The position numbers were made by a program, and so were the translations under genes. Under the pieces are notes generated by a model. That model did no database searches. It was given only the letters and a program-made list of their open reading frames with translations, and had not been told where the DNA came from. Shown one piece after another: positions 34,959 through 42,686 of a stretch of 43,020 nt of DNA. Origin of the DNA: Verrucomicrobiales bacterium (GTDB taxonomy: Bacteria; Verrucomicrobiota; Verrucomicrobiia; Verrucomicrobiales; DEV007). The stretch is from positions 1-43,020 of the forward strand of contig JAEUHI010000027.1 of the NCBI GenBank assembly GCA_016795385.1. The letters are read 5' to 3'. How positions within the stretch are numbered: the first letter of the stretch is position 1; every line of letters starts with the position of its first letter.

Positions 34959-34993
34959 CGGACCGGTGCTTCCCGGTCCGCTTTTTCTTTTGT
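34959..34993 (+). terminator. Rho-independent terminator
   Basis: Perfect 8-bp stem CGGACCGG / CCGGTCCG with a 6-base loop (34959-34980), followed by CTTTTTCTTTT. It should end the NHL gene transcript and sits just before the MFS start codon. Confidence 0.88.
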
Positions 34994-34994
34994 C

Positions 34995-36380
34995 ATGAGT
35001 TCAACCGCTTCTTCCCTCAATCAAGGCCCTTGGTGGCGATCCCTCACCCCGTATCACTGGTTCGTGTTCGCGATGGCCTCGCTCGCGTGGCTTTTCGACT
35101 GTTTCGACCAGCAGATCTTCATCCTGTATCGGAATGACGCGCTGAAGAACCTGCTCCCTCCCGGCACGGATCCGACCGTGGTGAAGAAATTCGGCGGCTA
35201 CGCGACCTCGATCTTCGTCGCGGGTTGGGCCACGGGAGGGCTGATCTTCGGATCGCTCGGCGACAAATACGGCCGGGCGAAGATGTTGACGATGACGGTC
35301 CTGCTTTATTCGGTCTTCACGGGGCTCTCGGCTCTTTCAAAGGGCTGGGTCGATTTCGCGGTCTATCGTTTTGTGACCGGACTCGGCGTCGGCGGTGTCT
35401 TCGGTCTCGCCGTGGCGTTGGTGGCGGATACGCTGCCGGATCACGCCCGCACCGGAGCGCTCGGCCTGCTGCAGGCGCTCTCCGCCGTCGGCAACATCGC
35501 CGCCGGCCTGGTCAGCATGTGGATCGGGAGCCTCATCAAGGGTGGGTCGCTCACGCCCGAGACGGCGTGGAAGTGGGCCTTCCTCATGGGATCGGTCCCG
35601 GCTTTCCTGTGTGTCTTCATCCAGGTGCGCCTGAAGGAGCCCGAAAAATGGGTGCAGGCCCACGCGCAAAGCAAGATCACCGGAAAGGGCATGGGATCCT
35701 ACGTCAGCCTGCTCGGCGAAGCGCGCTGGCGCAAGCCCGCTCTGCTCGGCATGATGCTCTGCATCGCCGGTGTCATCGGTCTCTGGGGGATCGGATTTTT
35801 CTCTCCGGAGCTCGTCACCGACGTGATCACCAATTCGCTGCGTGAAAAGGGCATCGCCGATACCGAGATCACGAGCCAGGTGAACCACTGGCGCGGCATC
35901 AACGGGATCGTGCAGAATCTCGGATCTTTCTTCGGCATGATGGCCTTCGCCTGGCTCGCCCAGCGCACCGGTCGCAAGCCGGCGTTCGCGATGGCCTTCG
36001 TCGGTGCGATGATCGCGACGTGGGGATACTTCCAGTTCTTCAGCGGGGTCGGCGACATCTGGATGAGCGCGGTGATGGGTTTCTTCCAGCTCGCTCTCTT
36101 TGGCGGGTTCGCCATTTACCTGCCCGAGCTCTTCCCGACCCGGCTCCGCAGCACGGGTACAAGCTTCTGCTACAACGTGGGGCGCTTCCTCGCGGCGAGC
36201 GGTCCCTTCACGCTGGGGCTCTTGCAGCAGGGGCTCGCCGCCGGCGCGACCACGCCCGAGGCGAAGCTCGCCGCATTCCGCGAGGCCTGCCAGTGGATGA
36301 GCCTGATTTTCCTCGTCGGTCTCGTCGCCCTCTTCTTCCTCCACGAGACGAAAGGAAAGCCGCTTCCGGAAGATGATTGA
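34995..36380 (+). CDS. MFS transporter
   Basis: A 461-residue major facilitator with about 12 transmembrane segments. The loop 2-3 motif reads GDKYGRAKM and the TM4-5 region VYRFVTGLGVGGVFGLAVALVAD is typical of the sugar/organic-acid:proton families. ELFPTRLRSTGTSFCYNVGR in loop 10-11 is also common there. An extended loop with polar residues (EKGIADTEITSQVNHWRGINGI) separates TM7 and TM8. The start codon falls immediately after the terminator hairpin, so transcription start must be within about 30 bp or lie upstream and read through. Substrate unknown. Confidence 0.9.
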   Translation: MSSTASSLNQGPWWRSLTPYHWFVFAMASLAWLFDCFDQQIFILYRNDALKNLLPPGTDPTVVKKFGGYATSIFVAGWATGGLIFGSLGDKYGRAKMLTMTVLLYSVFTGLSALSKGWVDFAVYRFVTGLGVGGVFGLAVALVADTLPDHARTGALGLLQALSAVGNIAAGLVSMWIGSLIKGGSLTPETAWKWAFLMGSVPAFLCVFIQVRLKEPEKWVQAHAQSKITGKGMGSYVSLLGEARWRKPALLGMMLCIAGVIGLWGIGFFSPELVTDVITNSLREKGIADTEITSQVNHWRGINGIVQNLGSFFGMMAFAWLAQRTGRKPAFAMAFVGAMIATWGYFQFFSGVGDIWMSAVMGFFQLALFGGFAIYLPELFPTRLRSTGTSFCYNVGRFLAASGPFTLGLLQQGLAAGATTPEAKLAAFREACQWMSLIFLVGLVALFFLHETKGKPLPEDD

Positions 36381-36427
36381 AACCAAATCGTGAACACTTC
36401 CGTCTGGAGAGGTATCCAACGCAGTTC

Positions 36428-37504
36428 ATGAGATACCTCTCCTCTTCCCGGCTTCTGTTTTTCCTCGCCTTGTCCGCCTTCATCCTGCCCGCGCGCGGGC
36501 AGGGCGTCATCTCGCGCCTCGAACAGGCGAGCGATGCCCAGATCCAGGCCCTTCTACCGCGTTTCCCCGGAGCCGATGCGAATGGCGATGGCACCCTGAC
36601 GCGCGAGGAGGCGATCACCTTCGCCCGCACCGCCATGGGAGGGGCAAGCCCGGGGAAGGGGAGCGGAAGCGTCCCGGCACCGACGGAAGCAAATGTGGCC
36701 TACGGTCCGCACGAGCGGAACGTCCTCGATTTCTGGAAAGCCGAGGGAGAAGGGCCGCGTCCTCTCGTGATCTTCATCCATGGTGGAGGATTCACCGCAG
36801 GCGACAAATCCAAATGGCGCGAGGGAGGCGAAATCTCCCGTCTCCTCGAGAACGGCATTTCCTGTGCCGCGATCAACTACCGCTTCCGCAAAGACGCGCC
36901 GATCCAGGACATCCTCCGGGATGGAGCCCGGGCAGTGCAATTCCTCCGGACGAAGGCCGAAGCGTGGAATCTCGACAAGACGCGTTTCGCGGGATTCGGG
37001 AGTTCGGCGGGAGCGGGCACCTCGCTCTGGCTCGCGACCCGCGATGATCTCGCCGATCCGACATCGGAGGATCCGGTGTTGAAAGAATCATCCCGCCTTC
37101 AGGCCGCCGTGCTCGTGGCGACCCAGGCGACCTACGATCTCACGAAATGGGAAAGTTTCCTCGGCCCCGCCGATCCGTCCTGGTGGAGCTCACCCAACGA
37201 GGCGGCCGAATTTTACCATTTCACCGAACACGCCGATCTCGCGAAACCCGAGGCGATGCCGGTGCTGAGAGAGTGCGACATGCTCGCCTGGATTTCGGAG
37301 GGCGATGGGCCGGTCTTTGTGAACAACCGGGGGCCGGAAGGTCCCTCGATGAACCGGAATCACTACCTCCATCATCCCGAACACGCCCGCCAGATCGAAA
37401 AGGCCTGCGAGACAGCCGGGGTGAAGTGTCTCCTCGCCGGAGAAGGGGGAAATGATCCCATCGCCTTTGTGATCGAGACCTTCCGGGGAGTCGAGGCGGA
37501 GTGA
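36428..37504 (+). CDS. Secreted EF-hand alpha/beta hydrolase (carboxylesterase/lipase-like)
   Basis: A 358-residue exported protein. After the signal peptide (1-24, ending Gly-Gln) an EF-hand calcium loop DANGDGTLTREE occupies 50-61, followed by a linker and a hormone-sensitive-lipase-type hydrolase domain: oxyanion motif HGGGF (118-122), nucleophile Ser193 in GFGSSAGAG, and a probable Asp293 in SEGDGP. The catalytic histidine is not obvious because the usual C-terminal motif reads GEGGNDP. It follows the MFS gene by 47 bp on the same strand, so may be co-transcribed. The start at 36428 gives the signal peptide. Confidence 0.84.
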   Translation: MRYLSSSRLLFFLALSAFILPARGQGVISRLEQASDAQIQALLPRFPGADANGDGTLTREEAITFARTAMGGASPGKGSGSVPAPTEANVAYGPHERNVLDFWKAEGEGPRPLVIFIHGGGFTAGDKSKWREGGEISRLLENGISCAAINYRFRKDAPIQDILRDGARAVQFLRTKAEAWNLDKTRFAGFGSSAGAGTSLWLATRDDLADPTSEDPVLKESSRLQAAVLVATQATYDLTKWESFLGPADPSWWSSPNEAAEFYHFTEHADLAKPEAMPVLRECDMLAWISEGDGPVFVNNRGPEGPSMNRNHYLHHPEHARQIEKACETAGVKCLLAGEGGNDPIAFVIETFRGVEAE

Positions 37505-37532
37505 AGGCTCCGATGGATTCCCGGAGTCACCG

Positions 37533-37561
37533 CGCGGAGCCAGGAGGAGGCAGGCTCCGCG
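37533..37561. terminator. Stem-loop between convergent genes
   Basis: CGCGGAGCC and GGCTCCGCG form a perfect 9-bp stem with an 11-base purine-rich loop, located between the converging esterase and globin genes. No T-run follows in either direction, so it is a probable rather than certain terminator. Confidence 0.55.
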
Positions 37562-37579
37562 GCGGCATGGATCTTTCGT

Positions 37580-38137
37580 TTACTGGTTCAGCACGTCTTT
37601 TTTCGTGCTCGCAACGATCGTCATGATCTCGCCGATGATCGCGTCGCCGAGTTTCAATTCTTTCAGCGTTGCCTGAAGGTTCTCGGCGATGGCGGCGAAG
37701 TCTTCCTCGCGCAGATCGAGGTTTTCGTGGGCCTTGCGCATGTCCTTGCCGGTCCAGGGCGTCGGGGCACCCAGCGCGGCGGCGAGGAACTCCTTCTGCT
37801 TGCTGTGTTGGCGCTTCATGTTCGTGTCCTCGAAGAAGTGGTTCACACGCTCATCCGCGAGCACTTTCACGTAAAAGAGGTCGACCGCGGCGCTGAGGGC
37901 CGCCTTGCCGCCGATGCGTTGGTAGACGCTCGCGGCGCGTTCTTCCTGGAATTTCTTTTGGTTCGCCTCCGAGCAGAAGCCATAGGTGACGCCCTCGTAT
38001 TCGACGTTGAGACCCGGCTTCGCGGGGCCTCCGGTGTAGAAGCATTTCAGTTCGGCCGTCTCCTGGGCTGAAAGGGAGGAGGCAAAAGCAGCCACGGCAA
38101 GGGCGGCAAGGGATTTCAGGAGGGTGGTTCGGGTCAT
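37580..38137 (-). CDS. Exported YHS-like metal-site/truncated-globin fusion
   Basis: A 185-residue protein with a signal peptide (1-24). Residues 29-65 form a small YHS/TRASH-like segment (KCFYTGGPAKPG...VTYGFCSEANQKKF; Cys32 and Cys55), which in other proteins binds metal. Residues 70-183 are a group I truncated hemoglobin: YQRIGGKAAL, FYVKVLADERVNHFFED with Tyr89 at the likely B10 position, and proximal His137 in MRKAHENLDL. Such globins bind O2 or NO; the export signal puts it in the periplasm, which is unusual for bacterial globins. An NsrR-like operator lies upstream, between it and the divergent heme-c gene. Confidence 0.88.
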   Translation of the reverse strand: MTRTTLLKSLAALAVAAFASSLSAQETAELKCFYTGGPAKPGLNVEYEGVTYGFCSEANQKKFQEERAASVYQRIGGKAALSAAVDLFYVKVLADERVNHFFEDTNMKRQHSKQKEFLAAALGAPTPWTGKDMRKAHENLDLREEDFAAIAENLQATLKELKLGDAIIGEIMTIVASTKKDVLNQ

Positions 38138-38212
38138 GTAGGATGGGGATTTGGAAATAGCCGGCTCAGAGGGATCCGTCGACGCCGCCGGAAAAGCGCC
38201 GCAGAAAGGGGT

Positions 38213-38247
38213 TGATTAAAGTTGCACATGAAATACAACTTTAATCA
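38213..38247. promoter_or_regulatory. NsrR-like inverted repeat between globin and heme-c genes
   Basis: Perfect 12-base arms, TGATTAAAGTTG (38213-38224) and its complement (38236-38247), with an 11-base spacer. Read as 11-1-11, the centre AAGTTGCACAT-G-AAATACAACTT agrees at about 17 of 22 positions with the E. coli NsrR consensus as recalled. An NsrR-type gene lies 640 bp away. The right arm touches the start codon of the heme-c gene, so bound repressor would block its expression. Confidence 0.72.
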
Positions 38248-38804
38248 TGAAAGTCAAGTCGCACGCCCTTCTGACCACTTTGCTCTCAGTCATCCTCCTC
38301 CCCGTCGCTGGAGGGATTTTGACCGGACCCGTCGGCGGAGGGGAGAAAGCGACCACGGCGGAGCGGGATCCGGAGGGCTTTCCCCGATCCATCGAGGAAG
38401 CGAGGGGCCGCGCCCGTTGGGTGCACGAGATCATCCACGGGGCGCTCCAGGTGATGCACCGGGACTTTTTCGATGAAGACGCGGTCGAGCGCAGCCTGCC
38501 GAGCCAGTCGCTCGATGATGTTTTTGCCGAAATGGCGAGATCCCACGGAGTCGAGATCCGTTGGCTCGGGGGGAACGCGGGGAAGGGGAAGGATCACGTC
38601 CCGAAGGATGGGTTCGAGGAGAAAGCGGTCGCCGCGCTCATCGCCGGGGCACCCGAATACGAAGGCGTCGAAACGGGCCGTTACCGCTTTGTCGGGCCCA
38701 TCAAAATGCAGAATCAGTGCCTCAAATGCCACGTGCGCGATCGGAAAAGTCTCGAAGACCGCGTCGGCGGGCTCGCCATTTCCTTCCCGCTCGCGCTTGA
38801 ATAG
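38247..38804 (+). CDS. Tll0287-like (DUF3365) heme-c protein
   Basis: A 185-residue exported protein (signal peptide about 1-25). YRFVGPIKMQNQCLKCHVRD at 146-165 is the pattern of the Tll0287-like/DUF3365 domain, with a single c-type heme motif Cys158-x2-Cys161-His162. Such domains are thought to sense redox state or diatomic gases. It starts directly at the NsrR-like palindrome, so its leader is very short. Divergent from the globin gene and 82 bp before the NsrR gene on the same strand, so it may be co-expressed with it. Confidence 0.85.
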   Translation: MKVKSHALLTTLLSVILLPVAGGILTGPVGGGEKATTAERDPEGFPRSIEEARGRARWVHEIIHGALQVMHRDFFDEDAVERSLPSQSLDDVFAEMARSHGVEIRWLGGNAGKGKDHVPKDGFEEKAVAALIAGAPEYEGVETGRYRFVGPIKMQNQCLKCHVRDRKSLEDRVGGLAISFPLALE

Positions 38805-38886
38805 GTCGGCCACGGGGATCGTGATCCCTGCTGGACCTGTCCCGTTCCGGTGGTAGTTTGGGCGTCGGCGAGTCGCCGCGAAGCTC

Positions 38887-39312
38887 ATGGAACTCAGTCG
38901 ATTCACCGATTATTCCCTCCGCACCCTGCTCTATGCCGGTCTGCATCCCGACCGCATTCTCACCGTGCCCGAAGTCGCCGTAGCCTACGGCATCTCCGAG
39001 AACCATCTCGTGAAAATCACCCACAAGCTCGGCAAACTCGGATACCTCGAGACCCGGCGCGGCCGGGCGGGGGGCTTCCGGCTTTCCCGCGAGCCCTCCT
39101 CCATCAACCTCGGCGAAGTGGTGCGGGCGACCGAATCGCTCGCTCTTGTGGAATGTCTCGGCAGCGACGGCGGACGCTGTCCCATCGTGCGCGCCTGCGC
39201 CTTGAAGCGCGTCATCGCCGAGGCCCGCGACGCCTTTCTCGAGACGTTCGACCGCTACACCCTGCAGGACATGCTGCGGCCGCGGGAAGCTCTTCTCAAG
39301 AGTTTCGTCTGA
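38887..39312 (+). CDS. nsrR: NsrR-type Rrf2 transcriptional repressor
   Basis: A 141-residue Rrf2-family regulator closely resembling NsrR, the nitric-oxide sensor that carries an iron-sulfur cluster. The opening MELSRFTDYSLRTLLYAG, the winged helix ISENHLVKITHKLGKLGYL and wing RGRAGGFRL are characteristic. Cluster ligands are visible: Asp8 and Cys90, Cys98, Cys104 (C-x7-C-x5-C; E. coli has C-x4-C-x5-C). FDRYTLQDML near the C-terminus is also conserved. NO destroys the cluster and relieves repression. Likely targets are the adjacent globin and heme-c genes. Confidence 0.9.
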   Translation: MELSRFTDYSLRTLLYAGLHPDRILTVPEVAVAYGISENHLVKITHKLGKLGYLETRRGRAGGFRLSREPSSINLGEVVRATESLALVECLGSDGGRCPIVRACALKRVIAEARDAFLETFDRYTLQDMLRPREALLKSFV

Positions 39313-39419
39313 CCGGAAAAAGGCATCGGCGCGTCCCGGTCCGTTCTCATTGAGGGAAAAAATCGGATTGAAGGATGGGCGGGTCCCGCCATAGTGATCT
39401 TCTCTATTTTCAGAACATC

Positions 39420-39755
39420 ATGCCTACCTACGACTACCAATGTCAGAAATGCGGACACCGTTTCGAAGTGTTCCAGTCGATGAAGGATGATCGCCTCACC
39501 GACTGTCCGCTCGAGACCTGTGATGGCTCCGTGAAACGTCTCCTCGGCACCGGTGCCGGGATCATCTTCAAGGGATCCGGTTTCTACGAGACCGATTACC
39601 GCAGCGACTCTTACAAGAAGGCGGCCAGTGCCGACAAGACATCCGGCAGTTCCGGTGGATCGGAGAGCTCGTCCTCCGGCAGTTCCGGGGGCGATTCCAA
39701 ACCCGCCGCCGCGCCCGCCGCCTCCGCACCCGCCGCCGCCAAATCCGACAGTTGA
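39420..39755 (+). CDS. FmdB-family zinc-ribbon protein
   Basis: A 111-residue protein with the FmdB/CxxC_CXXC_SSSS zinc ribbon: MPTYDYQCQKCGHRFEVFQSM (Cys8, Cys11) and a second pair Cys29-x4-Cys34 in place of the usual CPxC. GTGAGIIFKGSGFYETDY follows, then a Ser/Gly/Ala-rich low-complexity tail typical of the family. Function of the family is poorly known, with links to regulation of C1-compound metabolism in some bacteria. It is the first of three closely spaced same-strand genes (gaps of 22 and 19 bp). Confidence 0.9.
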   Translation: MPTYDYQCQKCGHRFEVFQSMKDDRLTDCPLETCDGSVKRLLGTGAGIIFKGSGFYETDYRSDSYKKAASADKTSGSSGGSESSSSGSSGGDSKPAAAPAASAPAAAKSDS

Positions 39756-39777
39756 TCCCTTCAGCCCGATCCACTCC

Positions 39778-40845
39778 ATGAGTTCGCAGTATCCAGAGGA
39801 ATATCCCGAGCAGCCCGAGTCGCCGGAAACCTACGAGGGAGTGTCTCCCGAGGGGTATCCCGCCGGCAAGGGCCAATACGATCCCGCCGCCGCACTCGTG
39901 GACGAAAACCAGACCTACGGCGCCGCCGATGAGGCCTACTACGATCCCAACCAGGCCTATGTCGATCCGAACCAGGCCTACGTGGATCCCGCTGCTGCTT
40001 ACGAAGATCCGGGCCAAGCCTACGCCGGTTATCAGGAAGGCTACGTCGATCCCGCTTCCGGGTACGTCGAATCCAATGCCGGCTATACCGGTTACGAAGG
40101 ATACCCCGCTCCCACCGATGGGGGGGTCTACGACGAGGCTCCCGCCCCGCCTCCGGTCGCCCCTCGACCCGCCGCGAAGAAGAAGGTCACGAAACGGGCA
40201 CCGCAGCGGAAGCCGCTTGCCCCTCCCTCGAAAAAACGCCCCGGGCCGAAGCCCGTCGTCTATGGAGGTGGCATCTCGATGATGACCGTCTTTCTCACCG
40301 TCATCGCCATGGGCATGTTGGCCGCCGTCGTCATGATCATGCTGCCGCGCGACATGAGCAAGGTGGGTGGTTATCCGGTCAACCCGCTCGCCGGTGAGAA
40401 ACCGCGCAATCTCCTCGCCGAGGCGCAGAAGATCATGATCGAGCGGAATTCCGAGTTCGCCCTGACCGAGGCCGAGGTGAACCAATACCTCAATCAGCGT
40501 CTCCAGGGCGCCCAGTCCGGACCCATCGCTTCGCTCGTCAAGTTCCGCGGGGTCTACGTCGATTTCGCCCCCGGCGCCGCCGACATCATCATCGAACGGG
40601 AGCTTTTCGGCATGCCCATTACCATGAGCGCCAAAGTCGTCGCCGAGCAGACCCGTGGGCGTGCCTTCTACAAACCCGCCGGTTGGGCCCTCGGCCGCGT
40701 CGAACTCGGCGAGCGCAACGTGAAGCCCGTCATCGATCTTTTCCTCCGCCTCCGCGGTGCCTGCCTCGACGAATACCACGCCATCCAGCAGATGTCCGAC
40801 GTCCGCTTCGAGGAAAACCGCCTCGTCCTCGACGCGCGCATCTGA
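39778..40845 (+). CDS. Membrane protein with Tyr-x-Asp-Pro heptad repeats
   Basis: A 355-residue protein of unrecognised family. The N-terminal 165 residues are disordered and acidic: seven consecutive 7-residue repeats beginning Tyr at 54, 61, 68, 75, 82, 89 and 96, of form Y-V-D-P-N-Q-A, with further Tyr/Gly units to 109. A Pro/Lys-rich basic stretch (122-160) leads into one transmembrane helix (166-189), followed by an outside domain of about 165 residues (ALTEAEVNQYLNQRLQ, FELFGMPITMSAKVV-like) reminiscent of lipid-binding or YpmS-like folds. The Tyr/Pro heptads recall cytoplasmic scaffold or phase-separating tails. It lies between FmdB and Nudix genes, probably in one operon. Confidence 0.75.
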   Translation: MSSQYPEEYPEQPESPETYEGVSPEGYPAGKGQYDPAAALVDENQTYGAADEAYYDPNQAYVDPNQAYVDPAAAYEDPGQAYAGYQEGYVDPASGYVESNAGYTGYEGYPAPTDGGVYDEAPAPPPVAPRPAAKKKVTKRAPQRKPLAPPSKKRPGPKPVVYGGGISMMTVFLTVIAMGMLAAVVMIMLPRDMSKVGGYPVNPLAGEKPRNLLAEAQKIMIERNSEFALTEAEVNQYLNQRLQGAQSGPIASLVKFRGVYVDFAPGAADIIIERELFGMPITMSAKVVAEQTRGRAFYKPAGWALGRVELGERNVKPVIDLFLRLRGACLDEYHAIQQMSDVRFEENRLVLDARI

Positions 40846-40864
40846 TCGGTATCGCCTTCATCCG

Positions 40865-41422
40865 ATGTCCGAGCCCGACGAGATCCTCCACCAAGGGCGT
40901 TTTCTCAGCTACCACCGCACCGCGCGGGGCTGGGAATACGTCACCCGGACGAATGCCAAAGGCTGCGTCGCCATCCTCGCCGAGACCGATGATCAGCGCA
41001 TCATTCTCGTGGAGCAGCACCGCCCGCCGGTGGGGCGCCCCGTCATCGAGCTGCCCGCCGGGCTCGCCGGAGACATCCCCCTGCAGGAACACGAGCCCCT
41101 CGTCGTCGCGGCCAAACGCGAATTGAAAGAAGAGACCGGCTACGAGGCGAAACATTGGACCGCCTTGCTCGAGGGCACCTCCTCCGCCGGCATGACTGAT
41201 GAACTCGTCACCATCTTCTACGCCACCGGCCTCACCAAGATGACCGAAGGCGGCGGCGTCCACGGCGAAGACATCCGCGTCCATTACGTGCATCGCTCCG
41301 ACGTCGTGAAGTGGTGCCGCGACCGCGAGGCCGAAGGCAAACGCGTCGACTTCAAGATCTTCGCCGCCCTCTATCTCGCCCGCTCCGTGAGTCAGGGTGG
41401 CGAGGCGCGGCTGTGGTATTGA
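40865..41422 (+). CDS. Nudix hydrolase (ADP-sugar pyrophosphatase-like)
   Basis: A 185-residue Nudix protein with an N-terminal antiparallel strand domain as in ADP-ribose/NDP-sugar pyrophosphatases. The Nudix box is readable as AGLAGD...HEPLVVAAKRELKEETGYE with REL-x-EE-x-GY intact; the gap between the first Gly and the first Glu is two residues longer than the G-x5-E consensus. VEQHRPPVGRPVIELPAG before it is typical of NudF-like enzymes. It would hydrolyse a nucleoside diphosphate linked to another group. Start at 40865 follows the membrane protein by 19 bp. Confidence 0.9.
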   Translation: MSEPDEILHQGRFLSYHRTARGWEYVTRTNAKGCVAILAETDDQRIILVEQHRPPVGRPVIELPAGLAGDIPLQEHEPLVVAAKRELKEETGYEAKHWTALLEGTSSAGMTDELVTIFYATGLTKMTEGGGVHGEDIRVHYVHRSDVVKWCRDREAEGKRVDFKIFAALYLARSVSQGGEARLWY

Positions 41423-41666
41423 GGCTTGGGATCGCCTCGGTTTTTGAGAAGGGTGACCTACGGAACACTCGGAAGAGACGGAAGGCGCAATTCCGAGGGT
41501 GGATAAAGGGTCAAATCGCTCTCACCGCCTCAACTTGCTTTCACCGTTCCGAGGTTTTTGAGCCTGCGGCGTCGATCTCGGTCTTCAGGGATGCCGCGTT
41601 TTCCGTGTATTCCGCAGGCCGCCTCTTTTTCGCTCGATGGTAGGCACCATTCCGTTCCGGACACGC

Positions 41667-42686
41667 CTAACGGATCTCCCAATGCGGCGGGAACTCCGCC
41701 CGGGGGAAGGCCTTCCTCGCCTCGTCGCGCATCGCGAGCCAGTCCGATGGCTGATAGCGGCGCGAGAGGTGATGCAGCACCAGGTGCCCCACTCCCGCGT
41801 CGGCGGCGAGACGACCGACCAGATCCGCCGTCATGTGGGCATTCTTTACCGCGAGCGGCGCATCGGCGGCGCGATACTGGCATTCGCAGACCAGCGTCGT
41901 CGTCCCCGCGAGCCACTCCACCAGACCGGCCCAGGCCTCCGAATTTGGTTCGAGGCGGAAGTCCGTCAGGTAAGCGAGCGAGGCACCGGGCGAGGTGACA
42001 AGCAGCTCGCGGCGCAATTCCCCGACGCGGAGGGATTGGCCGGCGATCTCCACCAATGCCTCCTCGTGCTCCGCTTCATCCGCGACCGCGCGCAACCAGG
42101 GTCCGGGCAGGTAATTGTGATGGCGCATCGCCGCCGGATCGATGTTCCGTTTCGGCGACTCCACGATCCGGTAGGCGACCGAGTCGATCGATCCGTGCGG
42201 GAGCAGTCGCGCCTCAAGCTGCCACGATCCTCCCTTGTGGATCGCCGCCGAATCACGGGGACGATCCGGTTGCCGGTGTGCCGGGGCGAAGGCTTCGCGG
42301 GTGAGAAAGCGCGCCGTCCCGATCGTCGCCGCACCGATTTCTTTCACGATCCATTCGCCAGGCTGGTCGGCATGCAGGTTCCACACAAATCCCCGGAAGC
42401 GGTGCTCCATCAGCTCGATCGTACCGTGAGGTCCCCACACCGTCACCGGCACGTCTGGACGGTTGTAATTCAGGCGGAAAAAGCCGTCGAATCCCGCGAC
42501 ATGGTCCATGTGGAAGTGCGAGAATCCAAGATGGGCGATTGCCTGCACCTCGGCCGGACGCATCGTTTCGATCACCCCCTCGCCGCAGTCGAAGAGAAAA
42601 CTCTCGCGCGACTGTCCCGAGTCCACCGTCACCTGTAGCGCGTTGTCCGCGCCCGCCCGTCCGAGGATGTGCCATTCGATCGACAT
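41667..42686 (-). CDS. RNase Z-like metallo-beta-lactamase-fold hydrolase
   Basis: A 339-residue protein of the MBL fold, closest to tRNase Z. FLFDCGEGVIETM (30-42), metal motif SHFHMDHVAGF with His57, His59, Asp61 and His62, an isolated His in LLPHGSIDSVAYRI, Asp in YLTDFRLE and LHHLSRRYQP are RNase Z hallmarks. The enzyme removes 3' trailers from tRNA precursors; related proteins act on other phosphodiesters. The frame is open upstream to 42863, but ATG 42686 (MSIEWHILGRAG) matches the family start. It converges on the Nudix gene with a 244-bp spacer in which no clear element was seen. Confidence 0.86.
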   Translation of the reverse strand: MSIEWHILGRAGADNALQVTVDSGQSRESFLFDCGEGVIETMRPAEVQAIAHLGFSHFHMDHVAGFDGFFRLNYNRPDVPVTVWGPHGTIELMEHRFRGFVWNLHADQPGEWIVKEIGAATIGTARFLTREAFAPAHRQPDRPRDSAAIHKGGSWQLEARLLPHGSIDSVAYRIVESPKRNIDPAAMRHHNYLPGPWLRAVADEAEHEEALVEIAGQSLRVGELRRELLVTSPGASLAYLTDFRLEPNSEAWAGLVEWLAGTTTLVCECQYRAADAPLAVKNAHMTADLVGRLAADAGVGHLVLHHLSRRYQPSDWLAMRDEARKAFPRAEFPPHWEIR

